The notes under the pieces were generated by a model. That model was given only the letters and a program-made list of their open reading frames with translations, made no database searches and was not told where the DNA came from. From positions 21,188 through 85,187 of the forward strand of contig DBYO01000049.1 of the NCBI GenBank assembly GCA_002310235.1: a stretch of 64,000 nt of DNA, in the 5' to 3' direction. The stretch is from Bacteroidales bacterium UBA1184. GTDB lineage: Bacteria; Bacteroidota; Bacteroidia; Bacteroidales; ML635J-15. The position numbers and the translations under genes were made by a program. Of the stretch, positions 32,953-41,900 are shown one piece after another; the stretch's first letter is position 1; each line of letters opens with the position of its first letter.

Positions 32953-34254
32953 ATGGATAACAGACTCCCTTTGATTCAAGAAGCCGACCTTAAAGGCAAA
33001 ATCGTACTCGTAAGAGTTGACCATAACGTAGTTAAGTCGGGTGTTATACACGACCCATACAGAATAGATGCAACTTTTGGCACTTTGTTCTACATACTTT
33101 CAAAAGGTGGAAAGATAATACTTATGACCCACGTCGGTCGTCCAAAGGACAAGAAGACTGGCAAGATTACGATTGATGCAAAGACATCTGTACAGCCAAT
33201 AGTCGATTATTTAGAGGACAAGTTGCACATTAAGATAGAAGTTCCAGATTTCTATTCTCATGAAGATAATGGTTATCTCAGCATTGAGACCAATGTAAAC
33301 CATAGCATACGCCGTTTGCGCAACCACGATGTCGATATGATATATTTGCCGAATACCCGTTGGTTTACTGGCGAGGAGGCAAAAGGTGAGGAGCAGGACC
33401 GTTTTGCAAACCAGCTTGCAGGTTTGGCCGACATTTATGTAAACGACGCATTCGGTAGCTGGCAGGCACATGCTTCAACAGTTGGTGTTACAAAGTACTT
33501 GCCGTCGTATGCAGGTTTCTTGATGCAGCGCGAAATCGAGAACTTGAACCGTATTTTCGAGGCTGAAAGCCCCTTTGTCGCTGTCGTTGCCGGTAGTAAG
33601 TTCGATACAAAGATCGATTCCTTGTATGCACTGCTGAAGAAGGCTGACAAGTTGGTGCTTGGTGGTGTAATTTACAATGCATACCTATGTGCAAAATATG
33701 GTTTCAAGATCAAGGGCGTGGAGGAAGACGATGTAAAACTAGCAAAGGAATTTGTGGATTTTGCACAGCAGTATCCAGGTAAGGTCGTTGAAATGCCTAT
33801 TATCTGCGAATCGGATGTGTTTGGCGAAAGAATTGAAGGTAAATATAGAATCCACGATATACGCAAAGTTGCTCCTGGAACGGAATTCAATTGGGTTATG
33901 GACGTTGATCCGCGTTGCTACGATGAGCCAGAAATCATAGATGTTTTTCACTCGGCAAAGACTATCTTCGTAAATGCAGTTATGGGCTTTGTTCCTCATT
34001 TCAACGAAGGTACAATTGCTCTTGATACCATTATCGACCAGAATCCACAGGCTGTAAAGCTTTATGGCGGTGGTGATACTATGCAGGAACTCAAGCGCTT
34101 GTTGCCTGGTCTGTACATCATGGCTCTTGATAGTAAGGACTACTACATATTTACTGGTGGTGGGGCCGTATTGAAGGCTATCGAGCAGAACTCGCACTTG
34201 GGTATTGCTCCTATAAAGGCACTTATAGAGAGCCGTAAGAAAGAAAACGAATAG
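32953..34254 (+). CDS. pgk: Divergent phosphoglycerate kinase
   Basis: 433 residues, slightly longer than usual (~390-400). Recognisable PGK blocks: VLVRVDHNVVKSG (for VDFNVP), DPYRIDAT, MTHVGRPKDKK, NTRWFTGEE, NDAFGSWQAHAST, GFLMQREIENL, VAGSKFDTKID, YGGGDTMQEL and FTGGGAVLKAIE. The normally invariant WNGPxGVFE is VNAVMGFVP here, so the glutamate that holds the ATP ribose is lost, and the STGGGA serine is phenylalanine. It probably still belongs to 3-phosphoglycerate/ATP chemistry, but activity is uncertain. Own terminator at 34273-34309; weak -7 box TATATTTA at 32914. Confidence 0.85.
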   Translation: MDNRLPLIQEADLKGKIVLVRVDHNVVKSGVIHDPYRIDATFGTLFYILSKGGKIILMTHVGRPKDKKTGKITIDAKTSVQPIVDYLEDKLHIKIEVPDFYSHEDNGYLSIETNVNHSIRRLRNHDVDMIYLPNTRWFTGEEAKGEEQDRFANQLAGLADIYVNDAFGSWQAHASTVGVTKYLPSYAGFLMQREIENLNRIFEAESPFVAVVAGSKFDTKIDSLYALLKKADKLVLGGVIYNAYLCAKYGFKIKGVEEDDVKLAKEFVDFAQQYPGKVVEMPIICESDVFGERIEGKYRIHDIRKVAPGTEFNWVMDVDPRCYDEPEIIDVFHSAKTIFVNAVMGFVPHFNEGTIALDTIIDQNPQAVKLYGGGDTMQELKRLLPGLYIMALDSKDYYIFTGGGAVLKAIEQNSHLGIAPIKALIESRKKENE

Positions 34255-34272
34255 TTGTGAGTTAAATATTCA

Positions 34273-34309
34273 AGAAATGCCCGATTGAAAAGTCGGGCAT
34301 TTCTTTTTT
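34273..34309 (+). terminator. Terminator after pgk
   Basis: AGAAATGCCCGA (34273-34284), loop TTGAAAAG, TCGGGCATTTCT (34293-34304), perfect 12-bp stem and a T run to 34309. Confidence 0.9.
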
Positions 34310-34352
34310 GCAAACTTTTTTAAGTCATATAATCAATTCTAAAAATAATTTT

Positions 34353-34360
34353 TATATTTG
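34353..34360 (+). promoter_or_regulatory. Bacteroidota -7 box for the InlB-repeat lipoprotein
   Basis: TATATTTG, 243 bases upstream of the ATG at 34604, giving an unusually long leader. Confidence 0.5.
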
Positions 34361-34603
34361 CAGAAAATATTTGCTTTGATAATGAGGGGGATATGCATAG
34401 ATAGGTTCGCATGTGTTTTTGTTTGTCCGCAATTAACTTGTGGTAAGGTTTGTAACTTGTTGGTAACCAATCGTTATTTCGGTACGGTTTTTAATTTTAA
34501 ACCTTTCCCAGATAGCTGCATATACCAGCTTGTCGCGAAATCTTTTATTGCCTTCAAGATAGTAATTATTAATCTCATAAGTAAAATTTAAACCTTTTTA
34601 ACA

Positions 34604-35896
34604 ATGAAAAGAACGTTATTCTTATTTTTAGCCATAGCTTCCTTGGTGGGAATGCTGGCTATTAGTGGTTGCAAGAAGAAGGAAACATTTACGGTTACCT
34701 TCAATTCTAATGGCGGCAGTGGTACAATGGCTTCACAGACTTTTACCGAAGGCGAAGCACAAGCCCTTACTCGCAATGCCTTTATCTACGAAGGATTTAC
34801 ATTTAATGGTTGGAATACTGTACAAGACGGCAGTGGAGTCTTATATTCCGACGGGCAGACCATAACCGCTACTGCCGATATGACCTTGTATGCGCAGTGG
34901 ACAAGCAATGGCACAAATCCAACACCGCAGCCTGGCAATACCGTAACGGTAACCTTCGATGCCAACGGTGGCACCGGTGAAATGTCACCGCAAACATTTA
35001 CAATAGGTACTCCGCAGGCATTGTCGTCTAATATGTTTACACGCGAAGGTTACAACTATGTGAATTGGAATACTGCCGCCGATGGAACTGGCACAGCATA
35101 TTCGGATTCACAGGTGGTGAGTCCGACTGCCAGTATGACCCTTTATGCGCAATGGAATGTCATGTGCGGTTTTGATTCTAACGGGGCATCCAATGCTATG
35201 TTTTCTGTTGCAACAACCAAAGTTGTCAGGTTCTCTCGTGGCAACCTTCAGTATCAGGCAAGCACCAGTACTTGGCGCTTTGCAGAGAACCAATACGACA
35301 TTGTCGGTGATGACAACTCCAGTATTTCAGCAACCAACACGGGCTGGATAGACCTATTCGGATGGGGTACTGGCAGCGATCCAACGAATGTAAGCATCAA
35401 TAATGCTGACTATTCTAGTTTTACCGACTGGGGAAGAAATGCAATTAGCAACGGTGGTGACCAGGCCGACTATTGGAGTACGCTTTCGATTGATGAATGG
35501 ACCTACCTGATTGACAGCCGTCCAAATGCCTCCTCGTTGGTTGGCAAGGCTACTGTAAATGGTGTTACTGGTCTTATCATACTGCCCGACAACTGGACCT
35601 TGCCTTCTGGATGCGCTTTTATTTCGGGGAAAGAAAATCCTTTCGGCACCAACACTTACACAATCGAGCAGTGGGCTAAAATGGAATTATCTAGTGCTGT
35701 TTTTCTCCCCTCCACTGGTGTACGAATGGGGGCGGACGTGTTTAGTGTAGGTATCAGTGGCGGTTATTGGTCTTCGTCGGCTCCAAGTGCTACAATTGCA
35801 TTTTTCCTCGCCATCATGGACAGCGATTCAAGCCTTGGCAGCGACTCCAAATACTACGGACAATCTGTACGTCTGGTGCATGTAGTGCAGAATTAA
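34604..35896 (+). CDS. Surface lipoprotein with two InlB-type (Listeria-Bacteroides) repeats
   Basis: 430 residues. Lipoprotein signal with AISGCKKK, cysteine about residue 23. Two Listeria-Bacteroides repeats follow: VTFNSNGGSGTMASQTF ... GWNTVQDGSG ... MTLYAQW, and VTFDANGGTGEMSPQTF ... NWNTAADGTG ... MTLYAQW, separated by a Thr/Pro/Asn linker (NPTPQPGN). The C-terminal 250 residues resemble carbohydrate-binding or sulfatase-modifying-like modules of Bacteroidales surface proteins (RFSRGNLQYQ, WSTLSIDEWTYLID, YWSSSAP, QSVRLVH). Likely anchored at the outer membrane. Stands alone between two terminators. Confidence 0.85.
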   Translation: MKRTLFLFLAIASLVGMLAISGCKKKETFTVTFNSNGGSGTMASQTFTEGEAQALTRNAFIYEGFTFNGWNTVQDGSGVLYSDGQTITATADMTLYAQWTSNGTNPTPQPGNTVTVTFDANGGTGEMSPQTFTIGTPQALSSNMFTREGYNYVNWNTAADGTGTAYSDSQVVSPTASMTLYAQWNVMCGFDSNGASNAMFSVATTKVVRFSRGNLQYQASTSTWRFAENQYDIVGDDNSSISATNTGWIDLFGWGTGSDPTNVSINNADYSSFTDWGRNAISNGGDQADYWSTLSIDEWTYLIDSRPNASSLVGKATVNGVTGLIILPDNWTLPSGCAFISGKENPFGTNTYTIEQWAKMELSSAVFLPSTGVRMGADVFSVGISGGYWSSSAPSATIAFFLAIMDSDSSLGSDSKYYGQSVRLVHVVQN

Positions 35897-35923
35897 CAGT
35901 TTTCTGGTCTTCTAAATGATATC

Positions 35924-35961
35924 ATACAAAAAAAGCCCGAATGTTCGGGCTTTTTTTGTAT
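35924..35961. terminator. Perfect bidirectional terminator
   Basis: ATACAAAAAAAGCCCGAA (35924-35941) and its exact complement (35944-35961) around a 2-base centre: 18 bp with A/T tracts on both sides. It serves the convergent lipoprotein and M3 peptidase genes. Confidence 0.92.
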
Positions 35962-35975
35962 GCATTGTTGTTTCC

Positions 35976-38096
35976 TTATTTCAAACCTCTGTTCTTCAGC
36001 AGCGGTTCGATTGACGGTTCCTGTCCACGGAAACGCTTGTAGAGAACCATTGCATCTTCGGTGTTACCGTTCTGCAGGACATTGTAGCGGAATGCATCAG
36101 CGGTCTTCTTGTCGAAAACACCGTTTTCCTTGAAGGCCTCGAAGGCATCGTTGTCGAGGACTGCTGCCCAAGTGTAGCCGTAGTAGCCTGCGCTGTATCC
36201 GCCAGAGAATACGTGCTGGAAGTAGGTGCTTCTGTAGCGCGAAATAATTTCAGGAATCAAGCCAATTTTCTGCATTTCTGCATCTTCGAAATCGGGAAGC
36301 TTGATTTCGGTTGGCTCGCTGATGTTGGCGTAAGCCATATCGAGCAACGAAGCGGCAATGAGTTCGGTGTTGATGAAGCCCTGACCGTAGGTCGAAGCTG
36401 CTTCAATCTTGTTGATGAGCGAGTCGGGAATAACTTCGCCAGTCTTGTAGTGCTTAGCGTACATCTTCATGACTTCTGGATAGCCAGCCCACTGTTCCAT
36501 AACCTGTGATGGCAGTTCAACAAAGTCGCGCGATACGTTTGTTCCCGACAGCGACTCGTAGCGGCAATCGGTAAGAATGCTGTGAAGTGCGTGTCCGAAC
36601 TCGTGGAATAGGGTAGAGGTCTCGTCGAAGTTGAGTAGCGATGGTTTGTCGCCCGACGGCTTTGTGAAATTCAGTACCAATGATACTAAAGGTATGATTT
36701 TCTTGCCGTCCTTTGTGTACGACTGTTCGCGGAAGTTGGTCATCCATGCGCCGCTACGCTTGCTTTCGCGTGGGAAGAAGTCCATGTAAAGTATTGCGAT
36801 AACATTTTCATTTTCGGTAACTTCGTAAACAACAGCATCTGGATGATAAACTGGAATATCCTTGTTTTCGCGGAATTCGATTCCATAAAGCTTGTTGGCA
36901 ACCATGAACATTCCGTCGCGAACATTTTCGAGTGAGAAATAGGGACGAATGACATCGTCATCGAGGTCGTATTTCTGCTTGCGGAGAGTTTCGCAGTAGT
37001 AGCGCCAGTCGTAAGGTTCGAGCTTGAAGTTTCCGCCTTCAGCGTCAATCATCTTCTGGTATTCTGCAGCTTCTTCCTTTGCCTTTGCAAGAGCCGGAGT
37101 CCATACCTGCATCAGCAGTTCGTCAACAGCTTCTGGTGTTTTTGCCATGTTGTCGTCGAGGACGTATGCAGCGTGCGACTTGTAACCGAGAATGTTAGCC
37201 TTTTCCAAGCGAAGGTTTACAATTTCGTTGATGATTGCCCTGTTGTCGGTTTCGCCCGATGTGCAACGGGTTGAGTATGCAGTCCAGAGTTCCTTGCGGA
37301 GTTCACGGTCCTTGCAGTTCATCAGGAACGGCTCCATGCTCGGCAGGTGGATTGTGAAGACGTATTTTCCTTTGGTTTCGTCCGATTCGTTGCCGAGTTC
37401 AAGAGCTGCGGCAAGCTGACCTTCGGTGCAACCTTCAAGACGAGCAACATCGTCAACTACAAGTTTGTAGTCGTTGGTAGCCTTAAGCACATTATTGCCG
37501 AACTTCATTGTGAGAAGCGACAGTTTTTCGTTGATTTCGCGGAAACGAGCCTGCTTTTCGGCTGGAACATTTGCACCGCCACGAACAAAACCCTTGTAGG
37601 TTTCTTCGAGCAGACGCATCTGTACTGGCTCGAGGTTGAGCGACTCGCGCTGGTCGTAAACAGCCTTAATGCGCTCGAACAATTTGGCATTGAGGCTTAT
37701 GTCGTCGCCATGTTGCGAAAGTTTCGGAAGAATTTCCTCGGAAATTTGTTCCATCTCGGGCGAATTTATGCATTCGGCAAGGTTGAAGAAGAGGTTTTCG
37801 ACTCTTCTCAGCAGAGCGCCGCTTTCCTCAAGAGCCTCTATTGTATTCTCGAAGGTCGGAGCATCTGGATTGTTGACAATAGCATCTATTTCTTCCTTGT
37901 TAACTTTCATTGCTTCCTCGAAAGCGGGAATGTAGTGTTCGGTCTTGATTTTGTCAAACGGCGGAACGCCATATTCGGTTGTCCATTCTTGCAAGAGCGG
38001 ATTGTCCTGCATCTCTTCTGTTTCTGTCTTCTTGTTGCACGAACTTACCATAATTAATAGTGTTAATGCTGTTAAAATTAAAGTGTTCTTTTTCAT
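35976..38096 (-). CDS. M3-family oligopeptidase/dipeptidyl carboxypeptidase, lipoprotein
   Basis: 706 residues, the usual size of Dcp/PrlC enzymes. Zinc motif HEFGHALHSIL near residue 499 with the downstream glutamate in GTNVSRDFVELPSQ. The N-terminus is a lipoprotein signal (LTLLIMVSSCNKK, cysteine about residue 20), so the enzyme is probably membrane-anchored in the periplasm, unlike the cytoplasmic OpdA. The start at 38096 is used because the -7 box TATATTTG (38118-38125) lies 21 bases upstream; the longer frame to 38147 crosses it. Dcp versus OpdA cannot be decided. Confidence 0.93.
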   Translation of the reverse strand: MKKNTLILTALTLLIMVSSCNKKTETEEMQDNPLLQEWTTEYGVPPFDKIKTEHYIPAFEEAMKVNKEEIDAIVNNPDAPTFENTIEALEESGALLRRVENLFFNLAECINSPEMEQISEEILPKLSQHGDDISLNAKLFERIKAVYDQRESLNLEPVQMRLLEETYKGFVRGGANVPAEKQARFREINEKLSLLTMKFGNNVLKATNDYKLVVDDVARLEGCTEGQLAAALELGNESDETKGKYVFTIHLPSMEPFLMNCKDRELRKELWTAYSTRCTSGETDNRAIINEIVNLRLEKANILGYKSHAAYVLDDNMAKTPEAVDELLMQVWTPALAKAKEEAAEYQKMIDAEGGNFKLEPYDWRYYCETLRKQKYDLDDDVIRPYFSLENVRDGMFMVANKLYGIEFRENKDIPVYHPDAVVYEVTENENVIAILYMDFFPRESKRSGAWMTNFREQSYTKDGKKIIPLVSLVLNFTKPSGDKPSLLNFDETSTLFHEFGHALHSILTDCRYESLSGTNVSRDFVELPSQVMEQWAGYPEVMKMYAKHYKTGEVIPDSLINKIEAASTYGQGFINTELIAASLLDMAYANISEPTEIKLPDFEDAEMQKIGLIPEIISRYRSTYFQHVFSGGYSAGYYGYTWAAVLDNDAFEAFKENGVFDKKTADAFRYNVLQNGNTEDAMVLYKRFRGQEPSIEPLLKNRGLK

Positions 38097-38117
38097 TTGT
38101 GTAAATTTTTGTGTGAG

Positions 38118-38125
38118 CAAATATA
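38118..38125 (-). promoter_or_regulatory. Bacteroidota -7 box for the M3 peptidase
   Basis: TATATTTG on the minus strand, 21 bases upstream of the ATG at 38096. Confidence 0.6.
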
Positions 38126-38242
38126 ATTGATAAATGGCAATTGACAATGATTGTTTTGTGATTTGATTTTTTGTAGCGAAGCAAAAAATTACGTCTGTTC
38201 AAACTGCAATGCATTGCGTTGTGATTGAAAGATTAACTGCGT

Positions 38243-38275
38243 TGAGCTAAAGGTTGCATGTGTGAGCTAAAGGTT
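38243..38275 (+). repeat. Direct repeat TGAGCTAAAGGTT x2, 20-base spacing
   Basis: Identical 13-base units at 38243-38255 and 38263-38275, centre to centre 20 bases, i.e. on nearly the same face of the helix. They lie about 100 bases upstream of the -7 box at 38377 and 118 bases from the M3 promoter; a regulator site is possible. Confidence 0.45.
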
Positions 38276-38376
38276 ATCTGCACTGATTTTAAAAATAAAG
38301 GAGGTGTTGTGTTTTGCCCTCTAAAAATAATTCTAAAAAATCATGGCAAATCCTTGTGTGTCTGTAATAAAATTTT

Positions 38377-38384
38377 TATTTTTG
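38377..38384 (+). promoter_or_regulatory. Bacteroidota -7 box of the second adhesin operon
   Basis: TATTTTTG, 94 bases upstream of the ATG at 38479. Confidence 0.5.
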
Positions 38385-38478
38385 CCAGTTGTTGCATAGT
38401 GTGAAAATTTTTCTGTTTGCTATAGGCAACTATTGAAAAGTTTTTGCGTTGTGTATTTAGAAATATAAACGAAAAGTT

Positions 38479-38925
38479 ATGTTTATGAAAAAAATAATAT
38501 TGCTTTTGTCGTTGATTTTCATAGCGATGGGCGTGTTCTCTCAAAGCGTGACAATTGACAGCCGTTTGTATGCAAAGTACTCGGAAGAGAGTTTGCAAGA
38601 AATACTGCAAACAAATCCTGCCGACATCGAATATATGAACTGGTTTGTGGAAAATGCATTTATTGTAAAGGGAATTAGAAATCCAGAATCGTCTGCATTA
38701 CCAAAGCTTAGGTATATCGACAAGGATACCAAGATGGCTGGTGCTGAAGTTACAGAATACAATCCTGCTACTTTTAATGTGATGGAATGTGCCTTCGTAA
38801 TAGATTCGAATGAATCTACCGCCTACCTTATCGGAAATACTGGAAAGGTTTTGGTTTTCTCGTCCAACAAGGATTTGGCAAAGCGTTTTAACGAATATAG
38901 GAGGAAGCATCATGAAAACGAATAA
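38479..38925 (+). CDS. Small exported protein upstream of the second adhesin
   Basis: 148 residues with a signal peptide (MFMKKIILLLSLIFIAMGVF, then SQS). The mature part has a helix (LYAKYSEESLQEILQ), the segment DIEYMNWFVENAFIV, and beta strands (MECAFVIDSNESTAYLIG, KVLVFSS). Function unknown. The adhesin ATG (38912) lies inside its last codons (14-base overlap), so the two are translationally coupled. The pairing of a small exported protein with a giant adhesin repeats the 27990/28569 arrangement, although the two small proteins do not look homologous. The start may also be the ATG at 38485. Confidence 0.78.
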   Translation: MFMKKIILLLSLIFIAMGVFSQSVTIDSRLYAKYSEESLQEILQTNPADIEYMNWFVENAFIVKGIRNPESSALPKLRYIDKDTKMAGAEVTEYNPATFNVMECAFVIDSNESTAYLIGNTGKVLVFSSNKDLAKRFNEYRRKHHENE

Positions 38926-41900
38926 TATAAGACTCCTTTTGATTGCTTTGTTCTCTATGTTTGCTGCAAGTGTTTTTGCTCAGCAGACACAGACAATAAC
39001 GATGAATAGTTCGACCAACAATTCTACCGTAAATATGACTGGCTGTTCGGCTATTCTTTACGACTCGGGTGGACCCAATGGAAATTATAGCAATAGTGAA
39101 AATTATAGGATTACGGTATGCGTTCCAAACGGTTATCCTATGGAACTTAGTGTTACCATGAATACCGAAGGTTCATATACCGTTTACGACTATCTAACTA
39201 TTTACGAAGGAACGGGAACTACAGGAACGACAATAGCTAATCATCTTGGTGGACCTTCTGTTTCGGAAACATATTCGTTGCATTCGTCATGTGCAACCTT
39301 TGTATGGCATAGCGATGGTATTGTATGCGATTATTCTGGTTTTGCTGTGCAGATAAGTTGCGGTACGCCATGTCAGGATTTTACTATTGTTCCTGATATA
39401 ACCGCTCACTGGAATGAAGCAGAGGGTCGTTACGAGGCATGTTCCAATGGAAATATGGGGATTGCTGCTCATGGCGTTTTCCCAAACAACGATGCAGGTT
39501 ATCATCAGTCGGATGAAAACCTTACATGGTCTTGGAGTTGGGTGGATGCTTCAGGAACTCATAGTGTGGGTGGTGTTGGCGCAAATACTCTTGATTCTAA
39601 TATAGAACCAGGCGCTTATTATATAAACGTCTCGGCAACAGATATTAACGGATGTTCGTATTTTTATCCCGAATCCTTCCTTGTGGTAATTTCTTTGCCG
39701 CCGACATTTACTGGTACAACGGCAACTCCTCTCATCTGTCCTGGTGATGCCGCCTTGCTCAACGGGCAAGTGCATCAGCCTCGCGAATGGACTATGCAGA
39801 TTCCCGAACAAATTATAGAGGAACATTGTTTCGTCGATGAAACAGGATATGTGCAGCACATGTGCTTTAATCATACAGCATTCGCTGCTGGTCAGACAAT
39901 TCAGAACGTAAACGACATAGAGTCAATCGCACTTGACATGGAGCATTCGTTTTTGGGTGATTTGGAAGTGTGGATTACTTGTCCGTCGGGAAACAGACTT
40001 ACACTTTTTAATGGATATGAAGATAGTTATTATAGTGGAGCGTTTTTAGGCGAGCCTATCGACGATGAGTCGGACGAATGTAACGCGGGAACGCCTTATC
40101 ATTATGTTTGGGATCACAATGCGACGGTGTCTATTACAGATATGGCAGATGATGCGCCTACATATAGTTATACCGACAACGCAGGTAATACTTATTATAG
40201 TGAAGAGTACATACCTGGTGGTAACTATCGTCCAACAGGAAACTGGTCGAGTCTTGAAGGCTGTCCTGTAAATGGTGAATGGTGTATAAATATTGAGGAT
40301 CATAGGCAGTATGATGACGGAATTGTGTTCTCTGTGGAACTTCACTTTTCCGATAACATGATTCCTTCTGATGAAAATATAATTTCGTATCAGACTGTAT
40401 ATGATGTTTCGCCTACATCTAGCGATTTGACTTGGGGTGGCGATGCTATTTTCATGCAGAATGTTTCCAATACAACGGCAACGCCAGAAGATCCGGGTGG
40501 TCATGAATATACATTCTTCGCTACCGATAATTTTGGTTGTACTTACGATACTACTCTTGTTGTTACAGTTCGTGACTATGATGATCCTGGCTGTTGTGTA
40601 AGACCAGTACCATATGCAGGTGATGATGCTCGCGTATGTAGCAATCAGTATATGCTTTCTGCTACTCTTACACCAGGAAACCAGGGTACATGGTCGGTTG
40701 TTTCTTCTCCTGCAGGAGGAAGCGCGGCAATAGCTGCTATTAACTCGCCAACTACCAATGTCATAGTTGATACTTACGGCATGTATAAGTTCAGGTGGAC
40801 AGAGGCATATCTGGGCGATTACGACAATTGCTTTGCAACTTCCGATGTTATAGTTGAATTCTATCCACAGCCTACAAATACATTTACATATATCCCAATT
40901 AATTGTTTTGGTGAGAACACTACGATAAACTACTTGGGTAATATGACTTCGGTAGGTGATATCGCAAACAGCGCTAACTATGTATGGGATTTTGATGGGG
41001 CTGTAATAGAGTCTGGTTCAGGTCCTGGTCCATATGCTATCCATTGGCTTACCGAAGATGGTTCGTCGCACCCCGTGTCGTTACATATCGAATTGAACGG
41101 CTGTGTGTCGGAGGATACTGTTGTTTACATAGCTTATCCGTCTAAGTTGAATGCAACTCTTACCAAGGTTGACAATAGGTGCTTCCGCGATTGCCAGGGT
41201 TCGGCTACAATCACAGCTACGGGAGGTACTCTTCCGTATTCATATTCGTGGAGTTCTCCATCGAATACCATAGTGAACTTGTGTGTAGGCGAATATCATG
41301 TTACAATTAGTGATGCAAACAATTGTAAGGTGGCTTTAGATTACGAAATCGAAGAACCCGACGAGTTGGTGGTTGATGAAGTTGTTACAAATTCTACAGA
41401 TCTTACTTGTTACAATGCGTCTGATGGTACGATAAGAATTCGTGTTAATGGCGGTGCCGGACACTTGTCGTATCTGTGGTCCGATGCAGGAGGTTCATCG
41501 GGTATGCGTCGAAACCTTCCTGCTGGCGAATACAGGGTTACAGTAGTCGATGAGAATGGTTGTTCGATTTCGCGTGATTTTATTGTTAATCAGCCGGAGC
41601 CGCTTGTTGTGACAGCCGACGATAACAGCGCTATATGCGAAGGAAATCCGTCGATAATACAGTCTGCGGCAGCGGGTGGAACGCCTCCATATGTATTCAA
41701 TTGGACTATAAGTAGTGGCGCTAGTGTCGGTAATACTTCAACATTTACTACTACGCTGCATGCAACAACGACCTATTCGGTATATGTTTCCGATAGTCAT
41801 CATTGCCGTTCCAATACAGAGACATTTACCATTACCGTAAGTCCACGTATGGAAATCGATACGGTATTGCTTACTCACAATAGTTGTTTCGGAGCTTACG

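Larger units (their letters stand above)
34255..34603. other. 349-base intergenic region with terminator, promoter and long leader
   Basis: It contains the pgk terminator (34273-34309), a -7 box (34353-34360) and a leader of about 235 bases before the lipoprotein ATG. The leader is long for this window, but no known riboswitch motif was recognised. Confidence 0.55.
38097..38478. other. 382-base divergent intergenic region
   Basis: It holds the M3 promoter (38118-38125), a direct repeat TGAGCTAAAGGTT at 38243-38255 and 38263-38275, and the promoter of the second adhesin operon (38377-38384). No gene was recognised. Confidence 0.6.
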
